From the NCBI GenBank assembly GCA_007119345.1, contig SKPV01000265.1, positions 1 through 12,015 on the forward strand: 12,015 nucleotides of DNA, in the 5' to 3' direction. A model generated the notes under the pieces. The model saw only the letters and a list, made by a program, of their open reading frames with translations, searched no databases and was not told where the DNA came from. The position numbers and the translations under genes are program-made. Of this stretch, positions 1-7,129 are shown one piece after another. The DNA is from Halovivax sp. (GTDB taxonomy: Archaea; Halobacteriota; Halobacteria; Halobacteriales; Natrialbaceae). The first letter of the stretch is position 1; the number at the start of each line of letters is the position of its first letter.

Positions 1-377
1 CCCACCTCGATGGCGCTGCCGGCCGCCGTGAGCGCCGCGAAGACGATCGCAGCGGCCACGAAGAAGAACGCGATCGTCGTGAAGGGACCGGCGCCCCCCG
101 AGACGGCGAGCACCATCAGGACGCCCCCGAGGTACGCGCCGAGCATCGCGAACGCCCCGTGGGCGAAGTTCAACACGCCCATCAGCCCGAAGACCAGGGT
201 GAGCCCGATGGCGAGTATGAAGTACACCGCGCCCTTGCCGAGGCCTTCGATGACGATTCGCGCGAAGGTTCGCGGCTGGAGGAACCGGCCCAGCGCGTCC
301 GCCCACAGCGGGACGTCCGCGATCGCGGCGAGCAGCGCGAGGAACTCGCCGCCCGCTCCGAGCGCGCCCCCGATCAT
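1..377 (-). CDS. Branched-chain amino acid-type ABC transporter permease, LivH-like (partial)
   Basis: Inner-membrane permease of a HAAT-family ABC importer; it would form the translocation path with a LivM-like partner, probably encoded beyond the left edge. About 125 residues are visible and the C-terminus is cut off. The conserved LivH block around residues 65-82 (LMGVLNFAHGAF then MLGAY) is clear, and hydrophobic segments lie near residues 50-68, 72-92 and 99-119. The first ~35 residues are a moderately hydrophobic extension. The ATG (375-377) overlaps the TGA of the LivF-like gene as ATGA, so translation is probably coupled and this start is favoured. The family assignment is firm; the transported substrate (branched-chain amino acid, amide, or an aromatic or other acid) cannot be read from the permease. 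Confidence 0.9.
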   Translation of the reverse strand, partial: MIGGALGAGGEFLALLAAIADVPLWADALGRFLQPRTFARIVIEGLGKGAVYFILAIGLTLVFGLMGVLNFAHGAFAMLGAYLGGVLMVLAVSGGAGPFTTIAFFFVAAAIVFAALTAAGSAIEV

Positions 378-1087
378 GCCGACAGGTACCTCTTGATGCG
401 TTCGTCGTCGGCCGTGACTCCCTCGGTGTCGCCGGACTCGACGACCGTTCCGTGGTCGAGGAGGTAGAACCGGTCGGCGAGGTCCATCGCGAGCGGGAAG
501 TTCTGTTCGACCAGCACCATCGTCGTGTCCGCCGAGGCGGTCCGCAGCGCGTCGACGACCGTCTCGACGATCATCGGGGCGAGCCCCTCGCTCGGCTCGT
601 CGACGAGCAACAGGTCGTTGTCGCCGACCATGCCGCGCGAGATGGCGAGCATCTGCTGTTGCCCCCCGCTCAGGTTGCGCGCCTCCTTGTCGCGGAATCG
701 CTCCAGGTCCGGAAAGAGCTCGAACACGTAGTCTCGCTCGGCCGCGAAGTCGCCGTCGGGGGGAACCGACACCCTGAGATTCTCCTCGACGGTCAGGTAG
801 CCGAACATCCGGCGGTCCTCCGGCACCCACCCGATCCCCTTTCGGGCGACCTCGTGCGCGCTCAGCCCCGTCACGTCCTCGCCGCGGAATCGGACGGTCC
901 CCTCGCGGGGCGGCGTCAGCTGGAGGATCGATCGCAGCGTGGTCGTCTTCCCGACCCCGTTGCGGCCGATCAGCGCGACGATCTCGCCCTCCTCGACGGT
1001 CAGGTCGACGCCCTGGAGGATGTGACTCTCCCCGTAGTAGGTGTGGACGTCTTCGACGTCGAGGAACGGGTCGCCGTCGTCGCTCAT
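374..1087 (-). CDS. ABC transporter ATP-binding protein, LivF-like
   Basis: One of the two cytoplasmic ATPases that power the Liv-type importer. The 237-residue protein has Walker A GRNGVGKT at 41-48, the signature LSGGQQQ at 139-145, Walker B LLLVDE at 159-164, and the LivF-typical VEQN in place of an H-loop histidine. Its length matches LivF (~235). The frame stays open upstream, but the ATG at 1087 lies 1 nt past the stop of the LivG-like gene, and the next residues (SDDGDPFLDVEDVHTYYG) fit the family N-terminus. The extra 33 residues available upstream look like LivG-gene shadow. It sits third of four in the visible operon. Family certain, substrate unknown. Confidence 0.93.
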   Translation of the reverse strand: MSDDGDPFLDVEDVHTYYGESHILQGVDLTVEEGEIVALIGRNGVGKTTTLRSILQLTPPREGTVRFRGEDVTGLSAHEVARKGIGWVPEDRRMFGYLTVEENLRVSVPPDGDFAAERDYVFELFPDLERFRDKEARNLSGGQQQMLAISRGMVGDNDLLLVDEPSEGLAPMIVETVVDALRTASADTTMVLVEQNFPLAMDLADRFYLLDHGTVVESGDTEGVTADDERIKRYLSA

Positions 1088-1088
1088 C

Positions 1089-1910
1089 TCAGGCGCCCAC
1101 CCCCGTCGCCTCGCCGGCACCGCCCTCGTCGTCCGGTCCGACCCCGTCGCCGTCGTATCCGCCGAGATACGCCCGCTGGACGGCAACGCTCTCCCTGACG
1201 ACGGCGGGGTCGTCGTCCGCGATGATCTCGCCCTGGTTGAGGACGACGACGCGATCGCTGATGTCCATGACCACGTCCATGTTGTGTTCGATCAGCATGA
1301 TCGCGTGGTCGCGCGCGACGTCCTCGATGATGTCCGTGACCGAGGTGACGTCCTCGCTCGAGACGCCCGCCGTGGGCTCGTCGAGCAGGAGCAGGTCGGG
1401 GTCGCCGGCGAGCGCGATCGCGATCTCGAGGTTGCGCTTTTCGCCGTGACTGAGGTTCTGGGCCGCCCGGTCGGCGTACTCGACGAGGCCGACCCGCTCC
1501 AGGATCGCCTCCGCTTCGGCGAAGTGGTCGTCGAAGGCGTTCACGTTCCGCCAGAACTTCCAGGCGTCGCCGCCCCGGTGGGCCTGGACCGCGATCCGAA
1601 CGTTCTCGAGCACGGAGACGGTCGGGAAGATATTCGTGATCTGGTAGGAGCGGTGGAGCCCGAGCAGCGCCGTCTCGTGTGGTTCGGCTCCCGTAATGTC
1701 GACCGGGCCGTCGCCGTCGGACGGGACGAACTCGACCGAACCGCGGGTTGGCTCGAGCACGCCGGTAAGCAGGTTGAAGAACGTCGTCTTCCCGGCGCCG
1801 TTCGGCCCGATCACGGAGCAGAGCTCGCCCTCCTCGATGGCGAAGTCGACGTCGTCCACCGCGGTGATGCCGTCGAACTCCTTGGTCAGGCCGGCTGTCG
1901 AGAGCAACAT
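1089..1910 (-). CDS. ABC transporter ATP-binding protein, LivG-like
   Basis: Second cytoplasmic ATPase of the importer, 273 residues. Walker A GPNGAGKT is at 35-42, the signature LSHGEKR at 153-159, Walker B LLLLDEP at 173-179, and an H-loop IEHNMDVV follows. The LSHGE(K/Q)R variant and the short acidic insertion after residue 61 (VPSDGDGP) fit LivG rather than LivF. The last ~24 residues form a Gly/Asp-rich tail that is not part of the ATPase fold. The ATG lies 6 nt after the stop of the solute-binding-protein gene, and the gene is followed after 1 nt by the LivF-like gene, so all are surely co-transcribed. Confidence 0.93.
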   Translation of the reverse strand: MLLSTAGLTKEFDGITAVDDVDFAIEEGELCSVIGPNGAGKTTFFNLLTGVLEPTRGSVEFVPSDGDGPVDITGAEPHETALLGLHRSYQITNIFPTVSVLENVRIAVQAHRGGDAWKFWRNVNAFDDHFAEAEAILERVGLVEYADRAAQNLSHGEKRNLEIAIALAGDPDLLLLDEPTAGVSSEDVTSVTDIIEDVARDHAIMLIEHNMDVVMDISDRVVVLNQGEIIADDDPAVVRESVAVQRAYLGGYDGDGVGPDDEGGAGEATGVGA

Positions 1911-1916
1911 CGGCGC

Positions 1917-3278
1917 TTACCCCAGATCGCAGTCGAGCTCGTCGGCCGGAACCATGACCTCCTCCGCGTCGAGCGTCGCGATCGGCTCGCCGGGCATGAC
2001 CGCCGCGCCCCACGTTTCCGCGAACTCCTCGTCCGTCGGGACGGGCCAGGCGACGGTCATCTCGGAGGCGGCCTGGTTGTTGGACTCCTGGAAGACGTAG
2101 CCGCCCTCGCCCTTCGGCGTGTCCTCGACGGTCATGCCGCGCATCGCGTCGGCGATGTCGTCGCCGTCCGTCGACTCGGACTCCTCGACCGCCTGCACGA
2201 GCGCCGAGCCGCCCACGAAGGTCCCCCCGCTGAACAGGTCGGGAACCATCCCGTAGGCGTCGACGTGCATGTCGATGAACTCGTCGTTGATCTCGTCGTC
2301 GTACTGGTTCCAGTGGTACCGCGAGGTGAACGGCCCGAGCCCGGCGTCGCGGACGTCGTCCTCGGTGAAGTCCTCGCCGAGTTCGGCCTCCACCGTGTCG
2401 CCGATGAGCTGGGTCGTCAGCAGGTCGGCGAACCCGCCGAAGAGCTGGACGTCGTAGCCGATCCCGGTCGAGAGGAACGCCGGCAGCTGGATCGCGGTGA
2501 AGCCGCCGACGACGCCGTCGGCGCCGTCCGCGACGGCCTCGTCGAACAGCCCCTCGAACTCCGTGAAGTCCGAGTCGACGCCCCGGGGGTCGAGCACGTC
2601 GAGACCCTCCGCCTCGAGCACCGCTTGCCAGTTGTTGGCGACGGACCGACCGAACGCGTCGTCGATGTGCATGATGGCGATGGTCGTCGCGTCCGTCTCC
2701 TCCGCGACGAATCGGCCGCCCGCACGGGCGTCCATCGCCGTGTGCTCGCTCGCGCGGAACACCTTCTCGTGGCAGTGCTCCGCGGAGTTGGTGATGTCTG
2801 CGTCGGCGGCCGGGCCGACGATGTACGGGATATCCGCCTCGGCGACCGTCGTGCCGATGACCCGGCGGGCGGACTCCGACAGCGTCCCGCCGAAGAGGAC
2901 GTCGACGTCGTGATCCACGACGAGGTCCTCCGTCACCCGCTGGGCGGTGTCGACGCTCAGCTCGGTGTCCTCGAGGTATATCTCGTACGTCGGTCCATCC
3001 TCGGGGTCGAACTCGTACTCGCCCGGCGAGACGTCGGCCACGTCGTCGGGGCTCTCCCCGTACTTGTAGGCCAGACCGGAGTAAAACCCCATCAGGCTGA
3101 TCTCGCCGTAGTACTGGAGGTCGCCGGATACCGGCTGGAACGCGCCGATCCGGAGGGTCTCCCCCTCGACGTCGGCCTCCTGGTCGCCGCCGAGACAGCC
3201 GGCGAGTCCCGCCACGCCGACCGCGGTCAGTGCACCCGTTCGCTTCAGCACCGTTCGTCGACTGCTACCGGTTCCCAT
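1917..3278 (-). CDS. Liv-type ABC transporter solute-binding lipoprotein (Tat-exported)
   Basis: Extracytoplasmic binding protein that captures the substrate for the Liv-type permease; 453 residues. Residues 6-13 (SRRTVLKR) are a twin-arginine motif, followed by a hydrophobic stretch and a lipobox LAGC with Cys28. It is therefore predicted to be Tat-exported and lipid-anchored, as is usual in haloarchaea. The mature part starts LRIGAFQPVSGDLQYYG, typical of periplasmic-binding-fold type I (LivJ/LivK/AmiC-like) proteins, and the length is slightly above the family norm. AGGA at 3287-3290 sits 8 nt before the ATG, a plausible ribosome-binding site. First gene of the operon. Proteins of this family bind branched-chain amino acids, amides, urea or aromatic acids; the nearby CoA ligase makes an organic acid worth considering, but this is inference. 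Confidence 0.92.
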   Translation of the reverse strand: MGTGSSRRTVLKRTGALTAVGVAGLAGCLGGDQEADVEGETLRIGAFQPVSGDLQYYGEISLMGFYSGLAYKYGESPDDVADVSPGEYEFDPEDGPTYEIYLEDTELSVDTAQRVTEDLVVDHDVDVLFGGTLSESARRVIGTTVAEADIPYIVGPAADADITNSAEHCHEKVFRASEHTAMDARAGGRFVAEETDATTIAIMHIDDAFGRSVANNWQAVLEAEGLDVLDPRGVDSDFTEFEGLFDEAVADGADGVVGGFTAIQLPAFLSTGIGYDVQLFGGFADLLTTQLIGDTVEAELGEDFTEDDVRDAGLGPFTSRYHWNQYDDEINDEFIDMHVDAYGMVPDLFSGGTFVGGSALVQAVEESESTDGDDIADAMRGMTVEDTPKGEGGYVFQESNNQAASEMTVAWPVPTDEEFAETWGAAVMPGEPIATLDAEEVMVPADELDCDLG

Positions 3279-3500
3279 ATGTACATTCCTAATAGACAGG
3301 GTCCCATAGGACGGGAGGTTCGTATACCAACCCGCGGGGACCGCCGCGTCGGTCCGCGGCGCCGGCGGTGCCGGGACCGCCGGCTGCCGATGCCGGGTTG
3401 CCGCGCCGCCGATCGGTGCATGGATCAGCGGCCGGTCGACCGTCCCACCTTCCGATTCCGAGGAGCCCCGCCGACGTCCCGCCCTCGGGAGCGGCGTCGG
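3279..3500. other. Intergenic region rich in GC inverted repeats
   Basis: No gene is seen in these 222 bases. Besides the promoter palindromes it holds CCCGCGGG (3331-3338), GGACCG/CGGTCC (3338-3343 with 3350-3355), a perfect 9-bp stem GCCGGCGGT/ACCGCCGGC (3361-3369 with 3376-3384, 6-nt loop), CGGTCGACCG (3433-3442), and CCGAGG/CCTCGG (3458-3463 with 3483-3488). The last begins 12 nt past the regulator stop and could act in 3'-end formation. No T-tract of the kind archaeal termination prefers is visible. Confidence 0.45.
3317..3332 (-). promoter_or_regulatory. Candidate liv operon promoter/operator: imperfect palindrome containing GTATAC
   Basis: Sixteen bases, GGTTCGTATACCAACC, match their own reverse complement at 14 positions and contain GTATAC (3322-3327). 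As a TATA-like box this would place the start of transcription near 3298, giving a ~20-nt leader that carries the AGGA before the ATG at 3278. A second imperfect palindrome (GTCCCATAGGAC, 10 of 12) follows at 3301-3312. The symmetry around the box suggests a regulator-binding site. No experimental support; inferred from position and symmetry. Confidence 0.4.
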
Positions 3501-4208
3501 TCACTCGAGATCCAGTTCGTCCATCGCCTCGACCACGCGCCGGAGGACCTTCCGCTCGGCCCGCCTGACGTTCTTCGAGACGGCGGTGTCGGAGACGTCG
3601 AACTCGTTGGCGAGCATCTGGAGCGTGGCGCCCCGCGGTTGATCGAAGTAGCCCTTCTCCGCTGCGACGGTCAGCGTCTCGCGTTCGGTCTCCGAGAGCA
3701 CGCGACATCCCTCGAGCAGCGACGTCGCCGCGTCGGCGTTCTCGAGCAGGTCGAACAGGTCGTCGCCGGCGACCTCGGACCGGGACTCGACGGCGAACTC
3801 GTTGTTCCGGTCCAGCTCCGAGAGGGCGTCGCTCGCGATCCGCTCGGCGTCGAACCCGACCTCCCAGCGCTCCCGGCCCGCCTCGATGTGGAACGGCCCG
3901 GTGATGTAGCCGTCGTTGTCCCTGATCACGCGCATCGCGTTCGTCTCGTCGATCTCCGTCCGGATCACGGCGGTCTCCTCCCGTTTGCGGAAGAGATCGC
4001 ACTCCCGCATGTTCGGGTGCCCCTGGACGGCCGAGAGGCCCGACTCCAGGGCGGATCGATCCGTCCCTTCGACGAGCATGCGCGTCTCGAGGCTCCGGCT
4101 GGCCGCGTCGAACTCCCACTGGACGGCGCGAAAGGCCACCGCGTGATCGTCCGTCGTATCGATGAACGGACAATCGTACTGCTCCATGTCCAGCGTGAGG
4201 TCGATCAT
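3501..4208 (-). CDS. HTH_10 (bacterio-opsin activator-type) transcriptional regulator
   Basis: Putative DNA-binding regulator of 235 residues. The C-terminal part (about 171-224) is a typical haloarchaeal HTH_10 domain: LSETERETLTVAAEKGYFD, then PRGATLQMLANEFDVSDTAVSKNVRRAERKVL. The N-terminal ~165 residues match the general layout of the sensor-like domains in Bat-type regulators but carry no cofactor motif that I can recognise. Its position between the liv operon and the ligase-hydrolase operon suggests local control of one or both. The ATG at 4208 is chosen because residues from here look like real protein and because a TATA-like box (TTATGA, 4234-4239) lies ~28 nt upstream, fitting a leaderless mRNA. 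The same frame stays open far upstream, but only as antisense shadow of the ligase gene. Effector unknown. Confidence 0.88.
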   Translation of the reverse strand: MIDLTLDMEQYDCPFIDTTDDHAVAFRAVQWEFDAASRSLETRMLVEGTDRSALESGLSAVQGHPNMRECDLFRKREETAVIRTEIDETNAMRVIRDNDGYITGPFHIEAGRERWEVGFDAERIASDALSELDRNNEFAVESRSEVAGDDLFDLLENADAATSLLEGCRVLSETERETLTVAAEKGYFDQPRGATLQMLANEFDVSDTAVSKNVRRAERKVLRRVVEAMDELDLE

Positions 4209-4233
4209 CGTCGTGCTAGATCTTGCCGCGGTC

Positions 4234-4239
4234 TCATAA
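4234..4239 (-). promoter_or_regulatory. TATA-like box of the HTH_10 regulator gene
   Basis: TTATGA on the minus strand is centred about 28 nt before the ATG at 4208, the distance expected when transcription starts at or next to the start codon. It lies in the 68-nt gap after the ligase stop, so the regulator can be transcribed independently of the upstream operon. Confidence 0.45.
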
Positions 4240-4276
4240 CACTTCGTGCCGGTTGTGATTCGATTTTTCTCGAAAG

Positions 4277-6091
4277 TTAGTCGTCGCCCGACGTGTCGTC
4301 GGTCGGTCGGGTCTCGCGGGTCGAGTTTTCGGTGGGCCCGGTACCGCGGGTCGAGTTTTCGGTCGGTCGGGTACCGCCCGTCGTGTCGTCGGTCGGTCCG
4401 GTACCGCGGGTCGAGTCGTCGCTCGCTCGCTCGCTCGAGGACCGTCCGTTCGCCGCCTCCCCGAACGCCTCCTCGATCGCGGCGCGGTCGAGCTTCGAGG
4501 GCCCGCTGGTCGGCATCTCGTCGACGAAGTCGAGGTGTTTCGGGATCTTGAACCGCGCGAGTCGCTCGTCCATGAACGCCTCGAGTTCGGCGAGCGTGAG
4601 CGGCGGTTCGACCTCGGCGTCCGTCGACTCGGCCCCGCCCGTCGCCGCCTCGGTCGGCTCGACGACCGCCTTCCCGACGGTGCCCCACTGCTCGTCCGGG
4701 ACGCCGATCACGATCACCTCCGCCACCGCGGGGTGGTCGGCGATGACGTCCTCGATCTCCGGCGGGTAGACGTTCTCGCCGCCGCTGATGAACATGTTCT
4801 TCTTGCGCCCTTCGATGTGGTAGAAGCCGTCGTCGTCGCGCCGAGCCAGATCGCCCGTCGAGACCCACCGGCACGCGGGGGCGCCGTCGGCCACGGGATC
4901 CCCGACGGCGGCGGCCCGCGACTCGCCGAAGGTCTCCTCGGTCGCCACGGGGTTGCGCCAGTACCCCGGCGCGGCGTGGGGACCCGACAGCTCGAGCTCG
5001 CCGATTTCTCCCGCCGGGAGGGGCTCGCCATCTTCGTCGACGACGCGGACGTCGGTGTGCAACACCGGCTTGCCGACGCTCTCGACCTTCTCCGGGGCCC
5101 ACTCGTCCGGCATCGCGAAGTTGTTGGGCCCGCACTCGGTGAGCCCGTACCCCTGGGAGATCTCGACCCCGCGGTCGCGCCACTCGGCGATGACGGCCTC
5201 CCGACAGGGGCCGCCGCCGCTCTTGACAAACCGCAGCGAGGAGAGGTCCGTCTCCGCCCACTCCTCGTGGTGGGCCATCGCCCGCAGGACGGCGGGCACC
5301 GCGACGAGGACCGTGGCCCCGTGCCGGTCGACCTGTCGGAGGATCCGCTCGGGTTCGACCTCGCGGTCGATGACGATCTCGGCGCCCATCGAAAAGAACG
5401 GGAGGGTGAGGACGTTCCAGCCGCCGGTGTGGAAGATCGGGAACACCATCGGGGCGACGTCGTCGGGTCGAAGTCCCCACGCGGTGATCGTGTTGAACGA
5501 GTTCCAGTAGATCGAGCCGTGCGTGATCGTCGTCTCCTTCGGGACGCCCGTCGAGCCGCCCGTGTGCAACAGCAGGTGCGGGTCGTTCAGCGCCCGGTCG
5601 GCGATCGCCACCGGAGAGCCGTCCTCGGGGAGATCGTCGCGGTAGACGTCCCAGCCGCCGGCCGGATCGGCCGTTTCGAGTTCCCGCACGATCGGCTCCG
5701 CGTCGGCCCGCGCGAGCGCGTGCTCGACGCGCTCGACGTACGGCGACTCGATGACCAGCAGCCGCGGCCGGACGAGGTCCAGCAGCTCCGCGAGCTCCGG
5801 CGGCGCCAGCCGGTAGGACAGCGGCGCGAGCAGCGCGCCGAGCTTCCCGGTCGCGAAGAAGAGGTCGAACGCCTCGATCCGATTGCGCGAGACGAGCGCC
5901 ACGCGGTCGTCGACCCCGACGTCGAGGTCGGCGCAGAGTCGCGCCGTGCGGTTCGCTCGCTCCTCGAGCTCGCCGTACGTGTACTCGCTTCCCGCGGTCT
6001 CGTCGACGATCGCGGTCCGGTCCGGGGTGAGCGCCGCCCGGCGCCCGCTCCAGTCGCCGACCCACTCGTAGGGATCCTGGCCCCAGTTCAT
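4277..6091 (-). CDS. AMP-forming acyl-CoA ligase with repeat tail
   Basis: ANL-superfamily enzyme predicted to activate a carboxylic acid with ATP and CoA through an acyl-adenylate; 604 residues, cytoplasmic. Seen: P-loop TGGSTGVPK (177-185), A5 motif YGLTE (315-319), STGDL (411-415), the hinge block GRKKNMFISGGENVYPPEIE (428-447), and the catalytic lysine K533 in GPSKLDR. The set is complete, so it should be active. The acid it uses (fatty, aromatic, hydroxy-acid) cannot be fixed from motifs. The enzyme fold ends near residue 545; residues ~559-600 are a Thr/Arg/Gly/Asp-rich tail of four 10-residue repeats. The ATG overlaps the TGA of the hydrolase gene (ATGA), which fixes the start and implies one operon. 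Confidence 0.92.
   Translation of the reverse strand: MNWGQDPYEWVGDWSGRRAALTPDRTAIVDETAGSEYTYGELEERANRTARLCADLDVGVDDRVALVSRNRIEAFDLFFATGKLGALLAPLSYRLAPPELAELLDLVRPRLLVIESPYVERVEHALARADAEPIVRELETADPAGGWDVYRDDLPEDGSPVAIADRALNDPHLLLHTGGSTGVPKETTITHGSIYWNSFNTITAWGLRPDDVAPMVFPIFHTGGWNVLTLPFFSMGAEIVIDREVEPERILRQVDRHGATVLVAVPAVLRAMAHHEEWAETDLSSLRFVKSGGGPCREAVIAEWRDRGVEISQGYGLTECGPNNFAMPDEWAPEKVESVGKPVLHTDVRVVDEDGEPLPAGEIGELELSGPHAAPGYWRNPVATEETFGESRAAAVGDPVADGAPACRWVSTGDLARRDDDGFYHIEGRKKNMFISGGENVYPPEIEDVIADHPAVAEVIVIGVPDEQWGTVGKAVVEPTEAATGGAESTDAEVEPPLTLAELEAFMDERLARFKIPKHLDFVDEMPTSGPSKLDRAAIEEAFGEAANGRSSSERASDDSTRGTGPTDDTTGGTRPTENSTRGTGPTENSTRETRPTDDTSGDD
4291..4410 (-). repeat. Four tandem 30-bp repeats inside the ligase gene
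   Basis: Units lie at 4291-4320, 4321-4350, 4351-4380 and 4381-4410, with a partial fifth from 4411. They share the skeleton TCGnGTnnTCGGTCGGTCnG followed by GTACCGCGGG-like ends and differ at a few bases. Thirty is a multiple of three, so the coding frame is kept: each unit encodes a variant of (S/T)-T-R-G-T-G-P-T-(D/E)-(D/N). The array ends 12 nt before the stop codon, so it adds only a C-terminal tail. Confidence 0.85.
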
Positions 6092-7041
6092 GCGTCGCTC
6101 ACCGGGTTCTCTGCGGCGGCGTCGACGTCTTCGCGCGCGTCACCGGCCCCGCCGCTTTCGACGTCTTCGCGCGCGTCACCGGCCACGACGTTCTCTCGCG
6201 TATCATCAGCTCCGCCGCCTTCGACGGCGCCGTCGAGGGGATTCGTCTGCAGGAAGGCTGCCAGCCGATCGTTCACCCACTCGGCCTCCTCGACGAAAAA
6301 GAGGTGGTGCCCGCCCTCGAGGAGTTCGAGGCGGCTCTCGGGCAGCCCCTCGTCGAGCAGGCGGGCGTTCTCGACGGGGACGACGCGATCCGCGTCGCCG
6401 TGGAGGACGAGCGTCGGAAGCTCGAGCTCCTCGAGCTCGTCGCTCGCGTCGAACGCCATCACGCCGGCGGCCTGGGCTTCGCGCGCGGCGTCGTCGGCGT
6501 TCTGCTCCAGGCGCCGGTCGACGATCCACTCGACGAGCGCCGGGCGGTCCTCGTACAGCGAGTCGGAGACGCTCGGGCGCATGCGGCGTTTGATCCGCTC
6601 GCGTTCGTCGGCGTCCTCGGGCTCGGCGAACATCTCGGCCCGGGTCTCCTCGGGGACCGGGACCGCGTCCGGGCCGCCGTGGGTCGTACAGAGCAAGCCG
6701 AGGCCGGCCGCGCGATCGTACTCGACGGCGTAGCGCTGGGCGATCATCCCGCCCATGCTGGCGCCGACGACGTGGGCGCGGTCGATTCCGGCGTCGGCCA
6801 GCACGGCCTCGAGATCGGCCGCCATCTGCGGGATCGTGTACGGGCCGTCCGGGGCGTCCGAGCGGCCCGTCCCTCGGTTGTCCGGGAGGACGACGCGGTA
6901 CTCGTCCGCGAGGGCCTCGCGCTGGCGGCGCCACATCCACCGGCCGGTGCCGAGGCCCTGGACCAGGACGACCGGCTCGCCGTCGGCCGGCCCGTCGATC
7001 TCGTAGGAGAGGGAGAGTCCGTCGTTGGTCGCCGTGGGCAT
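6088..7041 (-). CDS. Alpha/beta-fold hydrolase with repeat tail
   Basis: Alpha/beta-hydrolase superfamily protein, 317 residues from the chosen ATG. Seen: oxyanion region VLVQGLGTG (26-34), nucleophile elbow GASMGG with Ser95, acid Asp218 in HGDADRVVP, and His245 in GGHHLFF. The triad is complete. Such enzymes next to CoA ligases may cleave esters, lactones, C-C bonds (MhpC-like) or thioesters; the substrate cannot be told. Residues past ~265 are an acidic extension with 12-residue repeats. A GTG 18 nt upstream (7059) is in frame, but the ATG at 7041 begins directly before the conserved PTATNDGLSLSYEI region and is preferred. It overlaps the ligase gene by 4 nt and is the first gene of that pair. 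Confidence 0.88.
   Translation of the reverse strand: MPTATNDGLSLSYEIDGPADGEPVVLVQGLGTGRWMWRRQREALADEYRVVLPDNRGTGRSDAPDGPYTIPQMAADLEAVLADAGIDRAHVVGASMGGMIAQRYAVEYDRAAGLGLLCTTHGGPDAVPVPEETRAEMFAEPEDADERERIKRRMRPSVSDSLYEDRPALVEWIVDRRLEQNADDAAREAQAAGVMAFDASDELEELELPTLVLHGDADRVVPVENARLLDEGLPESRLELLEGGHHLFFVEEAEWVNDRLAAFLQTNPLDGAVEGGGADDTRENVVAGDAREDVESGGAGDAREDVDAAAENPVSDA
6122..6184 (-). repeat. 27-bp direct repeat (36-bp period) in the hydrolase 3' end
   Basis: An identical 27-base block occurs at 6122-6148 and 6158-6184, with a degenerate third copy to about 6220. The period of 36 bp keeps the frame and gives GDAREDVESGGA / GDAREDVDAA, preceded by the diverged ADDTRENVVA. It lies wholly in the C-terminal extension beyond the hydrolase fold. 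Confidence 0.85.
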
Positions 7042-7129
7042 ACCTCTAGGTGTGTTCACCGCCCCCGAAGTACCTCACCGTTCGATGATCAACCCGCACC
7101 TACAGGCGGGTCGGTCCGTACCTTCCGAT
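7042..7129. promoter_or_regulatory. Divergent intergenic region with a 6-bp inverted repeat
   Basis: Eighty-eight bases between the divergent hydrolase and MaoC-like starts. ACCCGC (7092-7097) and GCGGGT (7106-7111) form a perfect inverted repeat with an 8-nt spacer ACCTACAG. Its centre is ~28 nt before the MaoC ATG, exactly where a TATA box for a leaderless transcript would be, so it may be an operator over that promoter. On the minus strand a weak GTACTT (7068-7073) is at a similar distance from the hydrolase ATG. Neither TATA candidate is strong. Confidence 0.4.

Noticed and set aside
1041..4280. Very long plus-strand open frame (over 1000 codons) across the liv operon and regulator
   Set aside because: It is antisense to four well-supported genes, has an Arg/Asp/Val-biased composition typical of the shadow frame in GC-rich DNA, and shows no recognisable domain.
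4421..4440. GCTC simple repeat next to the ligase minisatellite
   Set aside because: Short run within the ligase coding sequence (Ser/Glu/Arg codons); too short to call a separate repeat element.
3501..6065. Minus-strand frame joining the HTH_10 regulator to 600 upstream residues, as if a fusion protein
   Set aside because: The upstream part is an out-of-frame reading of the ligase gene, very Arg-rich and without motifs. The regulator has its own promoter and a sensible start at 4208.
7042..7059. GTG start for the hydrolase at 7059
   Set aside because: The in-frame ATG at 7041 directly precedes the conserved N-terminal region; the six extra residues have no family support. It is not fully excluded.
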